The notes under the pieces were generated by a model. It was not told the DNA's origin. It worked only from the letters and a program-made list of their open reading frames with translations, and made no database searches. A stretch of 64,000 nt of DNA, from contig NZ_JAHCLR010000033.1 of assembly GCF_018455725.1 (NCBI RefSeq), positions 1 through 64,000 on the forward strand, read 5' to 3'. Positions 17,631 to 26,295 of the stretch are shown here, piece after piece (position 1 is the first letter of the stretch; every line of letters starts with the position of its first letter). Source of the DNA: Mycolicibacter acidiphilus. Lineage in GTDB: Bacteria > Actinomycetota > Actinomycetes > Mycobacteriales > Mycobacteriaceae. A program made the translations under genes and the position numbers.

Positions 17631-18821
17631 TCACTTGATGATCTTGACGACCCGGCCGGCGCCGACGGTACGGCCACCCTCACGGATGGCGAACCGCAGA
17701 CCCTCGTCCATGGCGACCGGCTGGATCAGCTTGACGGTCATCTCGGTGTTGTCACCGGGCATCACCATCTCGGTGCCCTCCGGCAGGCTCACCACACCGG
17801 TCACGTCGGTGGTGCGGAAGTAGAACTGCGGCCGGTAGTTGTTGAAGAACGGCGTGTGGCGGCCACCCTCGTCCTTGGACAGGATGTAGGCCTGACCCTC
17901 GAACTCGGTGTGCGGGGTGGTGGTGCCGGGCTTGACCACGACCTGGCCACGCTCGACGTCCTCACGCTTGATACCGCGGATCAGCAGACCGACGTTGTCA
18001 CCGGCCTGGCCCTGGTCCAGCAGCTTCCGGAACATCTCGACACCGGTGACGGTGGTCTTGGTGGTCTCCGGACGGATGCCGACGATCTCGACCTCTTCGT
18101 TGACGTTGATCACGCCGCGCTCGACACGACCGGTGACCACGGTGCCACGACCGGTGATCGTGAACACGTCCTCAACCGGCATCAGGAACGGCTTGTCGGT
18201 CTCACGCACCGGGTCCGGGATGGACTCGTCGACGGCGTCCATCAGGTCCTCGACGGACTTGACCCACTTCGGGTCGCCCTCGAGCGCCTTCAGCGCCGAC
18301 ACGCGCACGACGGGGGCCTCCTCGTCGAACTCCTGGGCACCCAGCAGCTCGCGGACCTCCATCTCGACGAGCTCGAGGAGCTCCTCGTCGTCGACCATGT
18401 CCGACTTGTTCAGCGCGACCAGGATGTAGGGCACACCCACCTGGCGGGCCAGCAGCACGTGCTCGCGGGTCTGCGGCATCGGGCCGTCGGTCGCGGCGAC
18501 CACCAGGATCGCGCCGTCCATCTGGGCGGCACCGGTGATCATGTTCTTGATGTAGTCAGCGTGACCGGGGGCGTCCACGTGGGCGTAGTGCCGCTTCTCG
18601 GTCTGGTACTCCACGTGGGAGATGTTGATCGTGATACCGCGCTGACGCTCCTCGGGGGCGTTGTCGATCTGGTCGAACGCCCGCGACTCGTTCAGAGCCG
18701 GGTACTTGTCGTGCAGAACCTTGGTGATAGCCGCGGTCAGCGTGGTCTTGCCGTGGTCAACGTGACCGATGGTCCCGATGTTGACGTGCGGCTTCGTCCG
18801 CTCGAACTTCGCCTTCGCCAC
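17631..18821 (-). CDS. tuf: Elongation factor Tu
   Basis: A 396-residue EF-Tu, full length. The GTPase motifs [19 protein letters not shown] and NKSDMVDD are present, with the effector-region '[14 protein letters not shown]'. The C-terminal domains end '[16 protein letters not shown]'. EF-Tu carries aminoacyl-tRNA to the ribosome as GTP complex. The GTG start follows AGGAGGACAAGAA. Last gene of the str operon, 101 bases after fusA, with a strong hairpin behind the stop. Nothing unusual in the kirromycin-site region was noted. Confidence 0.99.
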   Translation of the reverse strand: MAKAKFERTKPHVNIGTIGHVDHGKTTLTAAITKVLHDKYPALNESRAFDQIDNAPEERQRGITINISHVEYQTEKRHYAHVDAPGHADYIKNMITGAAQMDGAILVVAATDGPMPQTREHVLLARQVGVPYILVALNKSDMVDDEELLELVEMEVRELLGAQEFDEEAPVVRVSALKALEGDPKWVKSVEDLMDAVDESIPDPVRETDKPFLMPVEDVFTITGRGTVVTGRVERGVINVNEEVEIVGIRPETTKTTVTGVEMFRKLLDQGQAGDNVGLLIRGIKREDVERGQVVVKPGTTTPHTEFEGQAYILSKDEGGRHTPFFNNYRPQFYFRTTDVTGVVSLPEGTEMVMPGDNTEMTVKLIQPVAMDEGLRFAIREGGRTVGAGRVVKIIK

Positions 18822-18922
18822 TTCTTGTCCTCCTGGACTTGTTGGTGCTGGGTTACAGCAGGGTTGATTTCTTCAGTTTGTGCCGCGGTCGTGACCGGGC
18901 AAGGTTACTCCCCCGTGCGGAA

Positions 18923-21028
18923 CTACTCGCCGGTCGCCTTCGCGATGATCTCCTTCGCCACCTGCGCCGGCACTTCGGCGTAGGAGTCGAACACCATGGA
19001 GTAGTTGGCCCGGCCCTGGGTCTTCGACCGCAGGTCGCCGACGTAGCCGAACATCTCCGACAGTGGCACCTGCGCCTTGACGACGCGCGCACCGCTGCGC
19101 TCTTCCATGGCCTGGATCTGACCACGGCGGGAGTTCAGGTCACCGATCACGTCGCCCATGTAGTCCTCGGGCGTGATGACCTCGACGGCCATGATCGGTT
19201 CCAGGATCACCGGCTGCGCGGCAGCGGCAGCCTTCTTCAGGGCCTGCGAGCCGGCCACCTTGAACGCCATCTCCGAGGAGTCGACGTCGTGGTAGGCACC
19301 GTCGGTCAGGGTGACCTTGATGTTCACCAGCGGGTAGCCGGCCAGGATGCCGTACTGCATGGCGTCCTGGGCGCCGGCGTCCACCGCGGGGATGTACTCG
19401 CGCGGCACGCGCCCACCGGTGACCTTGTTCTCGAACTCGTAGGTCGCACCGTCCTGAGCGTCGACCAGGGGCTCGATGTCGATGAGCACCTTCGCGAACT
19501 GACCCGAACCACCGGTCTGCTTCTTGTGGGTGTACTCGACCTTCTCGACCTTCTTGCGGATGGTCTCCTTGTACGCCACCTGCGGCTTGCCGACGTTGGC
19601 CTCGACCTTGAACTCGCGGCGCATCCGGTCCACCAGGATGTCCAGGTGGAGTTCGCCCATGCCGCCGATGACGGTCTGGCCGGTCTCCTGGTCCAGGTGC
19701 ACCTTGAAGGTCGGGTCCTCTTCGGCGAGCTTCTGGATCGCCAGCGACAGCTTCTCCTGGTCGCTCTTGGTCTTCGGCTCGATGGCCACCTCGATGACCG
19801 GGTCCGGGAACGTCATCGACTCGAGCACGATCTGGTTGCTCGGGTCGCAGAGCGTGTCACCGGTGGTGGTGTCCTTCAGGCCGATCATCGCGTAGATGTG
19901 GCCGGCGGACGCGGTCTCGACCGGGTTCTCCTTGTTGGAGTGCATCTGGAACAGCTTGCCCAGCCGCTCCTTCTTGCCCTTGGTCGAGTTGACGACCTGG
20001 GTGCCGGACTCCACCTTGCCCGAGTACACCCGGACGTAGGTCAGCTTGCCGAAGAACGGGTGCACCGCGATCTTGAACGCCAGCGCCGAGAACGGCTCGT
20101 CGATGCTGGGCTTACGGCTGATGATCTCGTCTTCCTTGCCGGGCACGTGGCCCTGCACCGACTCGACGTCCAGCGGCGACGGCAGGTAGTCGATCACCGC
20201 GTCCAGCATCGGCTGGACACCCTTGTTCTTGAACGCGCTGCCGCACAGCACCGGGTACAGCTCGGAAGCCACCGTCAGCTTGCGGATGCCGCCCTTGATC
20301 TCCTCGATCGAGAGCTCCTCGCCGCCGAGGTACTTCTCCAGCAGCGACTCGTCGGTCTCGGCGACGGCCTCGATCAGGGCGGTCCGGTACTCGGACGCCT
20401 TGTCAGCGAGGTCCGCGGGAATCTCGACGGTCTCGTAGTGCTCACCGAGCTTGGTCTCGCCGCGCCACACCTTGGCGTTCATCTCGACCAGGTCGACGAT
20501 GCCCTCGAAGTCGTTCTCCGAGCCGATCGGCAGCTGGATGACCAGCGGACGCGCACCGAGGCGCTCCTCGATGGTGCGCACGGTGTAGTAGAAGTCGGCG
20601 CCCAGCTTGTCCATCTTGTTGACGAAGCAGATCCGGGGCACGTCGTACTTGTCGGCCTGCCGCCACACCTGCTCGGACTGCGGCTCGACGCCCTCCTTGC
20701 CGTCGAAGACGGCGACGGCACCGTCGAGCACCCGCAGCGACCGCTCCACCTCGACGGTGAAGTCGACGTGGCCGGGGGTGTCGATGATGTTGATCTGGTT
20801 CTTGTTCCAGAAGCAGGTCACCGCGGCGGAGGTGATCGTGATGCCGCGCTCCTGCTCCTGCTCCATCCAGTCGGTGGTGGAGGCGCCGTCGTGCGTCTCA
20901 CCGATCTTGTAGTTGACGCCCGTGTAGTACAGGATCCGCTCGGTCGTCGTCGTCTTGCCGGCATCGATGTGCGCCATGATGCCGATGTTGCGGACCTTGT
21001 TCAGGTCAGTCAGCACGTCCTGTGCCAC
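18923..21028 (-). CDS. fusA: Elongation factor G
   Basis: A 701-residue EF-G, the usual length. G-domain motifs '[23 protein letters not shown]', 'DTPGHVDF' and 'NKMDKLGAD' are visible, and domains III-V end '[26 protein letters not shown]'. It drives translocation and, with RRF, ribosome recycling. The GTG at 21028 ([14 protein letters not shown]) matches mycobacterial EF-G; the open frame runs 20 codons further upstream without family sequence. 70 bases separate it from rpsG. Confidence 0.99.
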   Translation of the reverse strand: MAQDVLTDLNKVRNIGIMAHIDAGKTTTTERILYYTGVNYKIGETHDGASTTDWMEQEQERGITITSAAVTCFWNKNQINIIDTPGHVDFTVEVERSLRVLDGAVAVFDGKEGVEPQSEQVWRQADKYDVPRICFVNKMDKLGADFYYTVRTIEERLGARPLVIQLPIGSENDFEGIVDLVEMNAKVWRGETKLGEHYETVEIPADLADKASEYRTALIEAVAETDESLLEKYLGGEELSIEEIKGGIRKLTVASELYPVLCGSAFKNKGVQPMLDAVIDYLPSPLDVESVQGHVPGKEDEIISRKPSIDEPFSALAFKIAVHPFFGKLTYVRVYSGKVESGTQVVNSTKGKKERLGKLFQMHSNKENPVETASAGHIYAMIGLKDTTTGDTLCDPSNQIVLESMTFPDPVIEVAIEPKTKSDQEKLSLAIQKLAEEDPTFKVHLDQETGQTVIGGMGELHLDILVDRMRREFKVEANVGKPQVAYKETIRKKVEKVEYTHKKQTGGSGQFAKVLIDIEPLVDAQDGATYEFENKVTGGRVPREYIPAVDAGAQDAMQYGILAGYPLVNIKVTLTDGAYHDVDSSEMAFKVAGSQALKKAAAAAQPVILEPIMAVEVITPEDYMGDVIGDLNSRRGQIQAMEERSGARVVKAQVPLSEMFGYVGDLRSKTQGRANYSMVFDSYAEVPAQVAKEIIAKATGE

Positions 21029-21098
21029 GGGTGTCTTCCCAACTCTTTCGGTTTGCTTGGTTACTGCGGTTGCCACGCCCGGTGCCACCGGGCGCCGA

Positions 21099-21569
21099 TC
21101 ACCAGCGGTAGTGCGCGAAGGCGCGGTTCGCCTCGGCCATCTTGTGGGTGTCCTCGCGGCGCTTCACCGAAGCGCCCAGGCCGTTGCTGGCGTCGAGGAT
21201 CTCGTTGGCCAGCCGCTCGATCATGGTCTTCTCCCGGCGGGCCCGCGAGAAGCTCACCAGCCAGCGCAGCGCCAGCGTGGTGGAGCGCTCGGCCCGCACC
21301 TCGACCGGCACCTGGTAGGTGGCGCCACCGACGCGGCGGCTGCGCACCTCGAGGGCCGGCTTGACGTTGTCCATGGCGCGCTTGAGCGTCACCACGGGGT
21401 CGGTGCCGGTCTTCTCACGCGCCTGCTCCAGCGCGCCGTAGACGATGCGCTCGGCCAGCGACTTCTTGCCCTCCATGAGGACCTTGTTGACCAGCTGGGT
21501 GACCAGCTGCGACCCGTAGACCGGGTCGGAAACCAGGGGGCGCTTCGGCGCGGGACCCTTACGCGGCAT
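21099..21569 (-). CDS. rpsG: 30S ribosomal protein S7
   Basis: A 156-residue S7: '[47 protein letters not shown]' and '[15 protein letters not shown]' are diagnostic. S7 binds the 3-prime domain of 16S rRNA and nucleates head assembly; in E. coli it is the translational repressor of this operon. Its ATG overlaps the rpsL stop by one base (TGATG), giving coupled translation. Confidence 0.99.
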   Translation of the reverse strand: MPRKGPAPKRPLVSDPVYGSQLVTQLVNKVLMEGKKSLAERIVYGALEQAREKTGTDPVVTLKRAMDNVKPALEVRSRRVGGATYQVPVEVRAERSTTLALRWLVSFSRARREKTMIERLANEILDASNGLGASVKRREDTHKMAEANRAFAHYRW

Positions 21570-21943
21570 CAGCTCTTCTCCTTCTTGGCGCCGTAGCGGC
21601 TGCGGGCCTGCTTGCGGTTCTTGACGCCCTGGGTGTCCAGCGAACCGCGGATGATCTTGTAACGCACACCGGGCAGGTCCTTCACACGACCGCCGCGCAC
21701 CAGCACCATCGAGTGCTCCTGCAGGTTGTGCCCCTCACCGGGGATGTAGGCGGTGACCTCGACCTGGCTGGTCAGCTTCACACGTGCCACCTTGCGGAGC
21801 GCCGAGTTCGGCTTCTTCGGGGTGGTGGTGTACACGCGGGTGCACACACCGCGGCGCTGCGGGCTGCCCTTGAGGGCCGCGGTCTTTACCTTCGCGACCT
21901 TGTCGCGGCGACCCTTGCGGACCAGCTGCTGAATGGTTGGCAT
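21569..21943 (-). CDS. rpsL: 30S ribosomal protein S12
   Basis: A 124-residue S12. The conserved loops '[17 protein letters not shown]' and '[17 protein letters not shown]' hold Lys43 and Lys88, both unaltered, so the protein is of the streptomycin-sensitive type. First gene of the str operon, behind an AGGAAG ribosome site and a 243-base upstream region. S12 lies at the decoding centre. Confidence 0.99.
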
Positions 21944-22186
21944 CTACCGGCTTCCTGTGTCGTACGTTCAAACTCTCGTAAATCCTGTGGTCGTGCCCCA
22001 CCACATCACCCCGCGGTCGGGCGTGTCGCATGGACCGGCCGCGGATTCCTCCGCTGCATAATGGACATGCGAATTGGGCCGGCCGCGCGCTTTGTCACCA
22101 AACGCGCCTTCGGTGGCCAGGCACAAGCCACAACAATACCCGGCAGGCCGCGGGCGGGTCAAAGCGCGTCGGAAGCGGGCGCCCGG
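21944..22186 (-). promoter_or_regulatory. Upstream region of the str operon
   Basis: A 243-base gap between the TetR gene stop and rpsL. Near its middle a minus-strand CATTATGCA (about 22061-22069) is a possible -10, but I could not pair it with a convincing -35. The proximal part carries AGGAAGCCGGTAG before the rpsL ATG. The str operon promoter must lie here since the upstream gene is an unrelated regulator on the same strand. Confidence 0.4.
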
Positions 22187-22843
22187 TCAGCCGCGATCGG
22201 GTGCCGCAGCGTCGGCGCGGCCGGCCCGATTGTCCAGTGCGGAGGCCAACCTGCGCACCATGTCGGCGAAGACCGCGTCGGTGTCGACGTCGTCCATCAC
22301 GCCCGTCATCTCCAGCAGCACGAAACCGTGCATCGCCGCCCAGAACTCCAGGGCGGCGTGGAACGCGCGCTCTCCGTCGAGTCCGTAGGACGTCAGCACC
22401 TCGATGACCGGCGCCGCCGCCCGGGTGGCGGCGGCGGTGTACTCCGGGTCCTCGCCGCCCAGCGGCATCCGGGTGAACGCCGAGTAGCGGCCCGGGTGGT
22501 GGTGGGCGTAGCTGCGGTAGGCGCCGGCCATCACCAGCACCGCGTCGTCGCGGGCCCGGCCCTGCCCGACCTGGGTCAGCATCTCCAGAATGTCGTCGAT
22601 CACCCGCATCCGCATGGCGCGGCGCAGGTCGTTGAGACTGTCGACGTGGTTGTAGAGCGACGGACCCTTGGTGCCCAGGTGGGTGGCCAGCGCGTTGATC
22701 GTCAGCGCGTCCCAACCCTCCCGGTCCAGGAAGTTCAGCGCGGCGTTGACGATGATCTCCCGACTCAGCTTCACCTGCCGCGCCGGTCTGCCGTTGGCAC
22801 GCGACCGACCGCCCGCCGCCGGCGGATCGGGTCGAGCTGACAT
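22187..22843 (-). CDS. TetR-family transcriptional regulator
   Basis: About 218 residues. An N-terminal basic tail (RSRANGRPARQVKLS) leads to the HTH 'LTINALATHLGTKGPSLYNHVDSLNDLRRAM', and the C-terminal domain 'AHHHPGRYSAFTRMPL...ALEFWAAMHGFVLLEM' is of the TetR_C_33 (WHG-like) type. The position matches Rv0681, upstream of rpsL. The ATG at 22843 has GGAAGG 8 bases ahead; a GTG at 22852 overlaps that site. Ligand and targets are not evident; it is divergent from the secreted DUF3060 genes, which might be its targets. Confidence 0.88.
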   Translation of the reverse strand: MSARPDPPAAGGRSRANGRPARQVKLSREIIVNAALNFLDREGWDALTINALATHLGTKGPSLYNHVDSLNDLRRAMRMRVIDDILEMLTQVGQGRARDDAVLVMAGAYRSYAHHHPGRYSAFTRMPLGGEDPEYTAAATRAAAPVIEVLTSYGLDGERAFHAALEFWAAMHGFVLLEMTGVMDDVDTDAVFADMVRRLASALDNRAGRADAAAPDRG

Positions 22844-22982
22844 GGTGGTCACCCTTCCGATGGTGGAACCGGCCTGCGATCAGCACAGAACTCTAATCCA
22901 CGGCCGGGCGGGGCAAGCCGCGCACGCGGGTGTTGCGACGACGTAAGCTTTGCCAAACTTTGGACGGCGAGAGGGGCAGCAC

Positions 22983-23351
22983 ATGAGGTGGACCGCGTTG
23001 GGTGCGGCGCTGCTGTGTCTGGCCGGCGGCGTCGCGACCGTCGGCACCCCGCGCGCGCAGGCCATCGGGGGCGACACCCACATCGTCGGGGTGAGCGAGA
23101 TCCACACCCTGGACTGCAACGGCGGCACCCTGTTCCTCAACGGGACCAACCTGACCGTGCACGCGATGGGCACCTGCTGGGCGATCACCACGCAGGGCTC
23201 GCAGAACACGGTGATCGCCGAGACCGTCGTCAACGACATCACCGTGTACGGCAACGACACCACCGTCTACTACCACTTCGGCGACCCACTGCTGTTCGAC
23301 CGCGGACGCGAACTCGGCATGACCAACCGGTTGCAGCGCGTGCCGGTCTGA
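22983..23351 (+). CDS. Secreted DUF3060-type protein
   Basis: A 122-residue exported protein. The start at 22983 gives a clean signal peptide (MRWTALGAALLCLAGGVATVGTPRAQA) with AQA cleavage and a GAGAGGGG ribosome site. The mature part is a run of short beta repeats with N-rich turns (LDCNGGTLFLNGTNLTVHAMGTCWAITTQGSQNTVIAE...ITVYGNDTTVYYHFGD), the pattern of DUF3060, and two Cys that may pair. Function unknown. It is the first of two adjacent homologous genes, 28 bases apart, probably a local duplication. Confidence 0.75.
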   Translation: MRWTALGAALLCLAGGVATVGTPRAQAIGGDTHIVGVSEIHTLDCNGGTLFLNGTNLTVHAMGTCWAITTQGSQNTVIAETVVNDITVYGNDTTVYYHFGDPLLFDRGRELGMTNRLQRVPV

Positions 23352-23379
23352 TCCGGCGCCGCCAACACAGTCGCACCGT

Positions 23380-23790
23380 ATGCGTCGTCCGCCACCGCTA
23401 CTGGCCATCCTCGGGGCATCGGCCATCACCCTGGCAGCCCTGACCGGGGTGTCGGAGTGCGGCGGCCCCAAGAACGGCCACTCCGCCGCCAAGAAGGTGC
23501 GCGATCCACAGTCGGAGTTCGCCAGCACCATCAACTACGGGGCGTTCGGCACCACCACCCAGGTGAACTGCGCTGACGGGAAGTCGTTGAACGTCAGCGG
23601 TTCCAACAACACACTGACGGTGCGCGGGCACTGCCGGTTGGTGAATGTGCTCGGCGCCGACAACAAGATCGCCATCGACCAGGTCGACCGGATCCTGACC
23701 ATCACCGGACTCAACAACACGGTCACCTATCGCAGCGGCACCCCGCAGGTCGAGGATCACGGCTCGGGCAACACGATCCGCAGGCGCTGA
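23380..23790 (+). CDS. Exported DUF3060-type protein, second copy
   Basis: A 136-residue paralog of the preceding gene. The N-terminus (MRRPPPLLAILGASAITLAALTGVSEC) is a signal sequence that ends in Cys but lacks a good lipobox, so lipidation is uncertain. The mature part repeats the pattern 'VNCADGKSLNVSGSNNTLTVRGHCRLVNVLGADNKIAI...ITGLNNTVTYRSGTPQVEDHGSGN', a parallel-beta-like series typical of DUF3060. No catalytic motif. Probably co-transcribed with the gene at 22983. Confidence 0.75.
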   Translation: MRRPPPLLAILGASAITLAALTGVSECGGPKNGHSAAKKVRDPQSEFASTINYGAFGTTTQVNCADGKSLNVSGSNNTLTVRGHCRLVNVLGADNKIAIDQVDRILTITGLNNTVTYRSGTPQVEDHGSGNTIRRR

Positions 23791-23854
23791 TCAGGTTCCC
23801 GGCGATCGCAAGCGCGGCGGAGCTTGCGGAGCCGGGCGCCGCGGGTCGCCGGCA

Positions 23855-24619
23855 TCATGCACGGCCCCCATGCCGACCGGCGCCGGCGGCGAATCGGCCG
23901 GCCCCGTGGGCGGCTTCGTGTTTGACGCGGTCGAAACTGGTGAATTCGTTTGCTATCGCCTGCGATTCGCTCATCCCCCACTGCTGCAGGGCTGACAGCC
24001 GATCGGAGCGCAGGCACTGCTGCGGCAGGGCGGCGAGCTCAGCGGCGAGTTCCTCCGCGGCGGCGCGGGCGTGACCGCTGGGCACCACCCGGTTCGCCAG
24101 TCCGATTGCCAGCGCCTCGTCGGCGCCGACCGCGCGACCGGTCAGGATCAGGTCCATCGCGCGACTCTGGCCGATCAGCCTCGGCAGTCGCACAGTGCCG
24201 CCGTCGATCAGCGGCACCCCCCAGCGCCGGCAGAACACCCCGAACACCGAATCCGCCTCGGCCACCCGCAGATCGCACCAGAGCGCCAACTCCAGCCCGC
24301 CAGCCACCGCGTACCCGCTGACCGCGGCGATCACCGGCTTGGACAGCAACATCCGGGTGGGTCCCATCGGACCGGGCCCGGCCGGTTCGGCACGGTTCTG
24401 CCGTTCGGTGCCGAATCCCTTGAGATCGGCACCGGCGCAGAAGGTTCCGTGATCTCCCCACAGCACCGCGACCGCCGCGTCGGCGTCGCGGTCGAACGCT
24501 TCGAACGCGGTGTACAGCGCTGCGGCGGTCGGTCCGTCGACCGCGTTGCGCGCCTGCGGGCGGTCGAGGATGACGGTGGTGACCGGGCCGTTGCGTTCCA
24601 CCCGGACGGGATCGGTCAT
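23855..24619 (-). CDS. Enoyl-CoA hydratase/isomerase family protein (EchA5-like)
   Basis: A 254-residue crotonase. The oxyanion-hole segments 'GTFCAGADLKGFG' and 'AAVSGYAVAGGLELALWCDLRVAE' are intact, with 'RRWGVPLIDGGTVRLPRLIGQSRAMDLILTGR' in the usual place. Acidic residues of true hydratases are not clearly both present, so hydratase, isomerase or other crotonase activity cannot be chosen. The ATG overlaps the PaaX-like stop by ATGA. Gene order (FadE8-, EchA4-, PaaX-, EchA5-like) equals Rv0672-Rv0675. Confidence 0.88.
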   Translation of the reverse strand: MTDPVRVERNGPVTTVILDRPQARNAVDGPTAAALYTAFEAFDRDADAAVAVLWGDHGTFCAGADLKGFGTERQNRAEPAGPGPMGPTRMLLSKPVIAAVSGYAVAGGLELALWCDLRVAEADSVFGVFCRRWGVPLIDGGTVRLPRLIGQSRAMDLILTGRAVGADEALAIGLANRVVPSGHARAAAEELAAELAALPQQCLRSDRLSALQQWGMSESQAIANEFTSFDRVKHEAAHGAGRFAAGAGRHGGRA

Positions 24620-25350
24620 CGCACCTCCAGAGGTTGCGCAGCGCTGAGCCGTTCACTGAGTTCGGCGACGAACTGCGCGTAGGCGGCCCGGAGTCGGTCG
24701 CCCGGCCAGTCCGCCGGCAGCAGTTCCGGCGGCAGCACCGGATCGCAGCGCAGGTGCCGGACGATGGCCGCGGCGGTGGCGAACCGGCCCGGCACGTCGA
24801 CGGCGGCGGCCATCTCTTCGAGCAGCTGCCGTCCGGTGCTCATCCAGCCGGTGAGATCCCACAGCCGGTCGGCCAGTTCGGCCGGGTGCGCGTCACAGGC
24901 GATGAGTACCCGGGCGTGCCCGCGGATGTCGGCGTCCAGGTCCGCGTCGAGATTGTTCGGGCGCAGCCAGACCCCCTCACGAAGCTCACCGAATCGCCTG
25001 TCCGACATCGCGGTCCGCAACGCGGCGCGGGTGCGGGAGTCGTTGCCGACACTGGTGACGACCACGGTCAGCCAGTCGCCGTTCCAGTGTCGCGTCCGCG
25101 GGTTCAGCGCCTCGTCCTGGCGGCGCTGCCGCTCCAGCAGCCGATCGCTGAGGCGATACGTCCGCTGCGCGCGGATCAGGTCCCCGGCGGCGACCATGCG
25201 AGTCAGCGCCACCCGCAGGGCGGTCTCCTTGATCCCGAAATCGACTGTGAGTCGCAGCAGTTCGGCCGATGACAGCGATGCCGGATGGGTTCCGAGCAGC
25301 ACCGAGAGCACCACGGAGCGCGCGGTCATCCGATCGGATGTGATCGGCAC
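24616..25350 (-). CDS. PaaX-family transcriptional regulator
   Basis: A 244-residue protein with N-terminal winged helix 'TARSVVLSVLLGTHPASLSSAELLRLTVDFGIKETALRVALTRMVAAGDLIRAQRTYRLSD', then the PaaX central domain ('WNGDWLTVVVTS...RFGELREGVWLRPNNL') and helical C-terminus. PaaX proteins bind CoA thioesters such as phenylacetyl-CoA; this one probably senses an acyl-CoA of the surrounding pathway. It lies inside the operon it may control, 3 bases after the crotonase at 25354 and overlapping the next. GTG at 25350 is coupled; ATG at 25329 is an alternative start. Confidence 0.88.
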   Translation of the reverse strand: MPITSDRMTARSVVLSVLLGTHPASLSSAELLRLTVDFGIKETALRVALTRMVAAGDLIRAQRTYRLSDRLLERQRRQDEALNPRTRHWNGDWLTVVVTSVGNDSRTRAALRTAMSDRRFGELREGVWLRPNNLDADLDADIRGHARVLIACDAHPAELADRLWDLTGWMSTGRQLLEEMAAAVDVPGRFATAAAIVRHLRCDPVLPPELLPADWPGDRLRAAYAQFVAELSERLSAAQPLEVR

Positions 25351-25353
25351 GGG

Positions 25354-26289
25354 TCAGACCCGGGAGGTTTGCCGGCCGTGGTCCCCGAACGGTTCGTCAC
25401 GGTGGCGCACCGCCTCCCGGAAACCGTTCGCGACCGCGTCGGCCACGAAGGCGTGCCCCTCCGGGGTGTGCCGGGCCACCCCGTCGAACACAGTGCCCAC
25501 CATCCTGCTGGTCGCGACACCCTGTTGCAGCAGAGCGGAATTCAACGCCAGCTTGATCATGATCAGCTGGTTGATCGGCATCGCGGCGATCCGGGCCACC
25601 AGGTGCTCGGTGCGCTCGTCGAGGTCTTTCGGGTCCGGCGCCTCGACGGCCAGCCCCCACTCGGCGGCCTGCGCCCCGGTGATGGTGTCACCGGTCAGCA
25701 GCAGCCGCTTGGCCCGCTGGTCGCCCAGGCGGTGCGCCCACAGCCCGGCGGCGGGCACCCCCCAGACTCGGGTGGGCGGGTAGCCGATCTTGGCGTCGGA
25801 CGCCGTGATCACCTGGTCGGCGTGCAGTGCGATGTCGGTGCCACCGGCCACGCAGTAGCCGTGGATCTTCACCACGGTCGGCTTGTCCGCGTGCATCAGC
25901 GACGAGAAGCCGCGGACGAACCGGCTCATCATCTGGTAGTCGAGCATCGGGTCCCACGGCACGTCGGCGCGGTGGTTACCCGCCTGCGCCTTGCCGTCCA
26001 GCACGGTGCCCCGGTAGTCCTCCCCGCCGGGGGACGACGAGCCGTCGGCGTAGGCGCTCAGATCGAACCCCGCGCAGAACCCCTCGCCGCGGCCCGACAC
26101 CAGGATGACGTGCACCTTCGGGTCCAGGTCGGCGCGCTCCACCAGGGCTGCCAGTTCCAGCGGGGTGTCCGCGACGATCGCGTTGCCCTTCTCCGGCCGG
26201 TTGAATGTGATGCGGGCGACCCGATCGGTCACCTCGTAGGTCATGGTGCGGAGGTTGTCGTACTCGACCGGGTTGATGTGGTGCCGCAT
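25354..26289 (-). CDS. Enoyl-CoA hydratase/crotonase family protein (EchA4-like)
   Basis: A 311-residue crotonase, longer than the second copy. Oxyanion-hole segments 'GEGFCAGFDLSAYADG' and 'KIHGYCVAGGTDIALHADQVITASDAKIGYPPTRVWGVPAA' are clear. A 45-residue stretch (SSPGGEDYRGTVLDGKAQAGNHRADVPWDPMLDYQ, up to 'MMSRFVRGFSSLMHADKPTV') lengthens the loop before the second segment, a known variant in actinobacteria. Six bases follow the acyl-CoA dehydrogenase stop. Likely role: hydration or isomerisation of a CoA ester in fatty acid or sterol side-chain degradation. Confidence 0.9.
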   Translation of the reverse strand: MRHHINPVEYDNLRTMTYEVTDRVARITFNRPEKGNAIVADTPLELAALVERADLDPKVHVILVSGRGEGFCAGFDLSAYADGSSSPGGEDYRGTVLDGKAQAGNHRADVPWDPMLDYQMMSRFVRGFSSLMHADKPTVVKIHGYCVAGGTDIALHADQVITASDAKIGYPPTRVWGVPAAGLWAHRLGDQRAKRLLLTGDTITGAQAAEWGLAVEAPDPKDLDERTEHLVARIAAMPINQLIMIKLALNSALLQQGVATSRMVGTVFDGVARHTPEGHAFVADAVANGFREAVRHRDEPFGDHGRQTSRV

Positions 26290-26295
26290 CGCGAG

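Noticed and set aside
17631-18821. Possible second tuf gene or frameshift in tuf
   Set aside because: The single 396-residue reading is intact with all three domains; no second copy is seen here.
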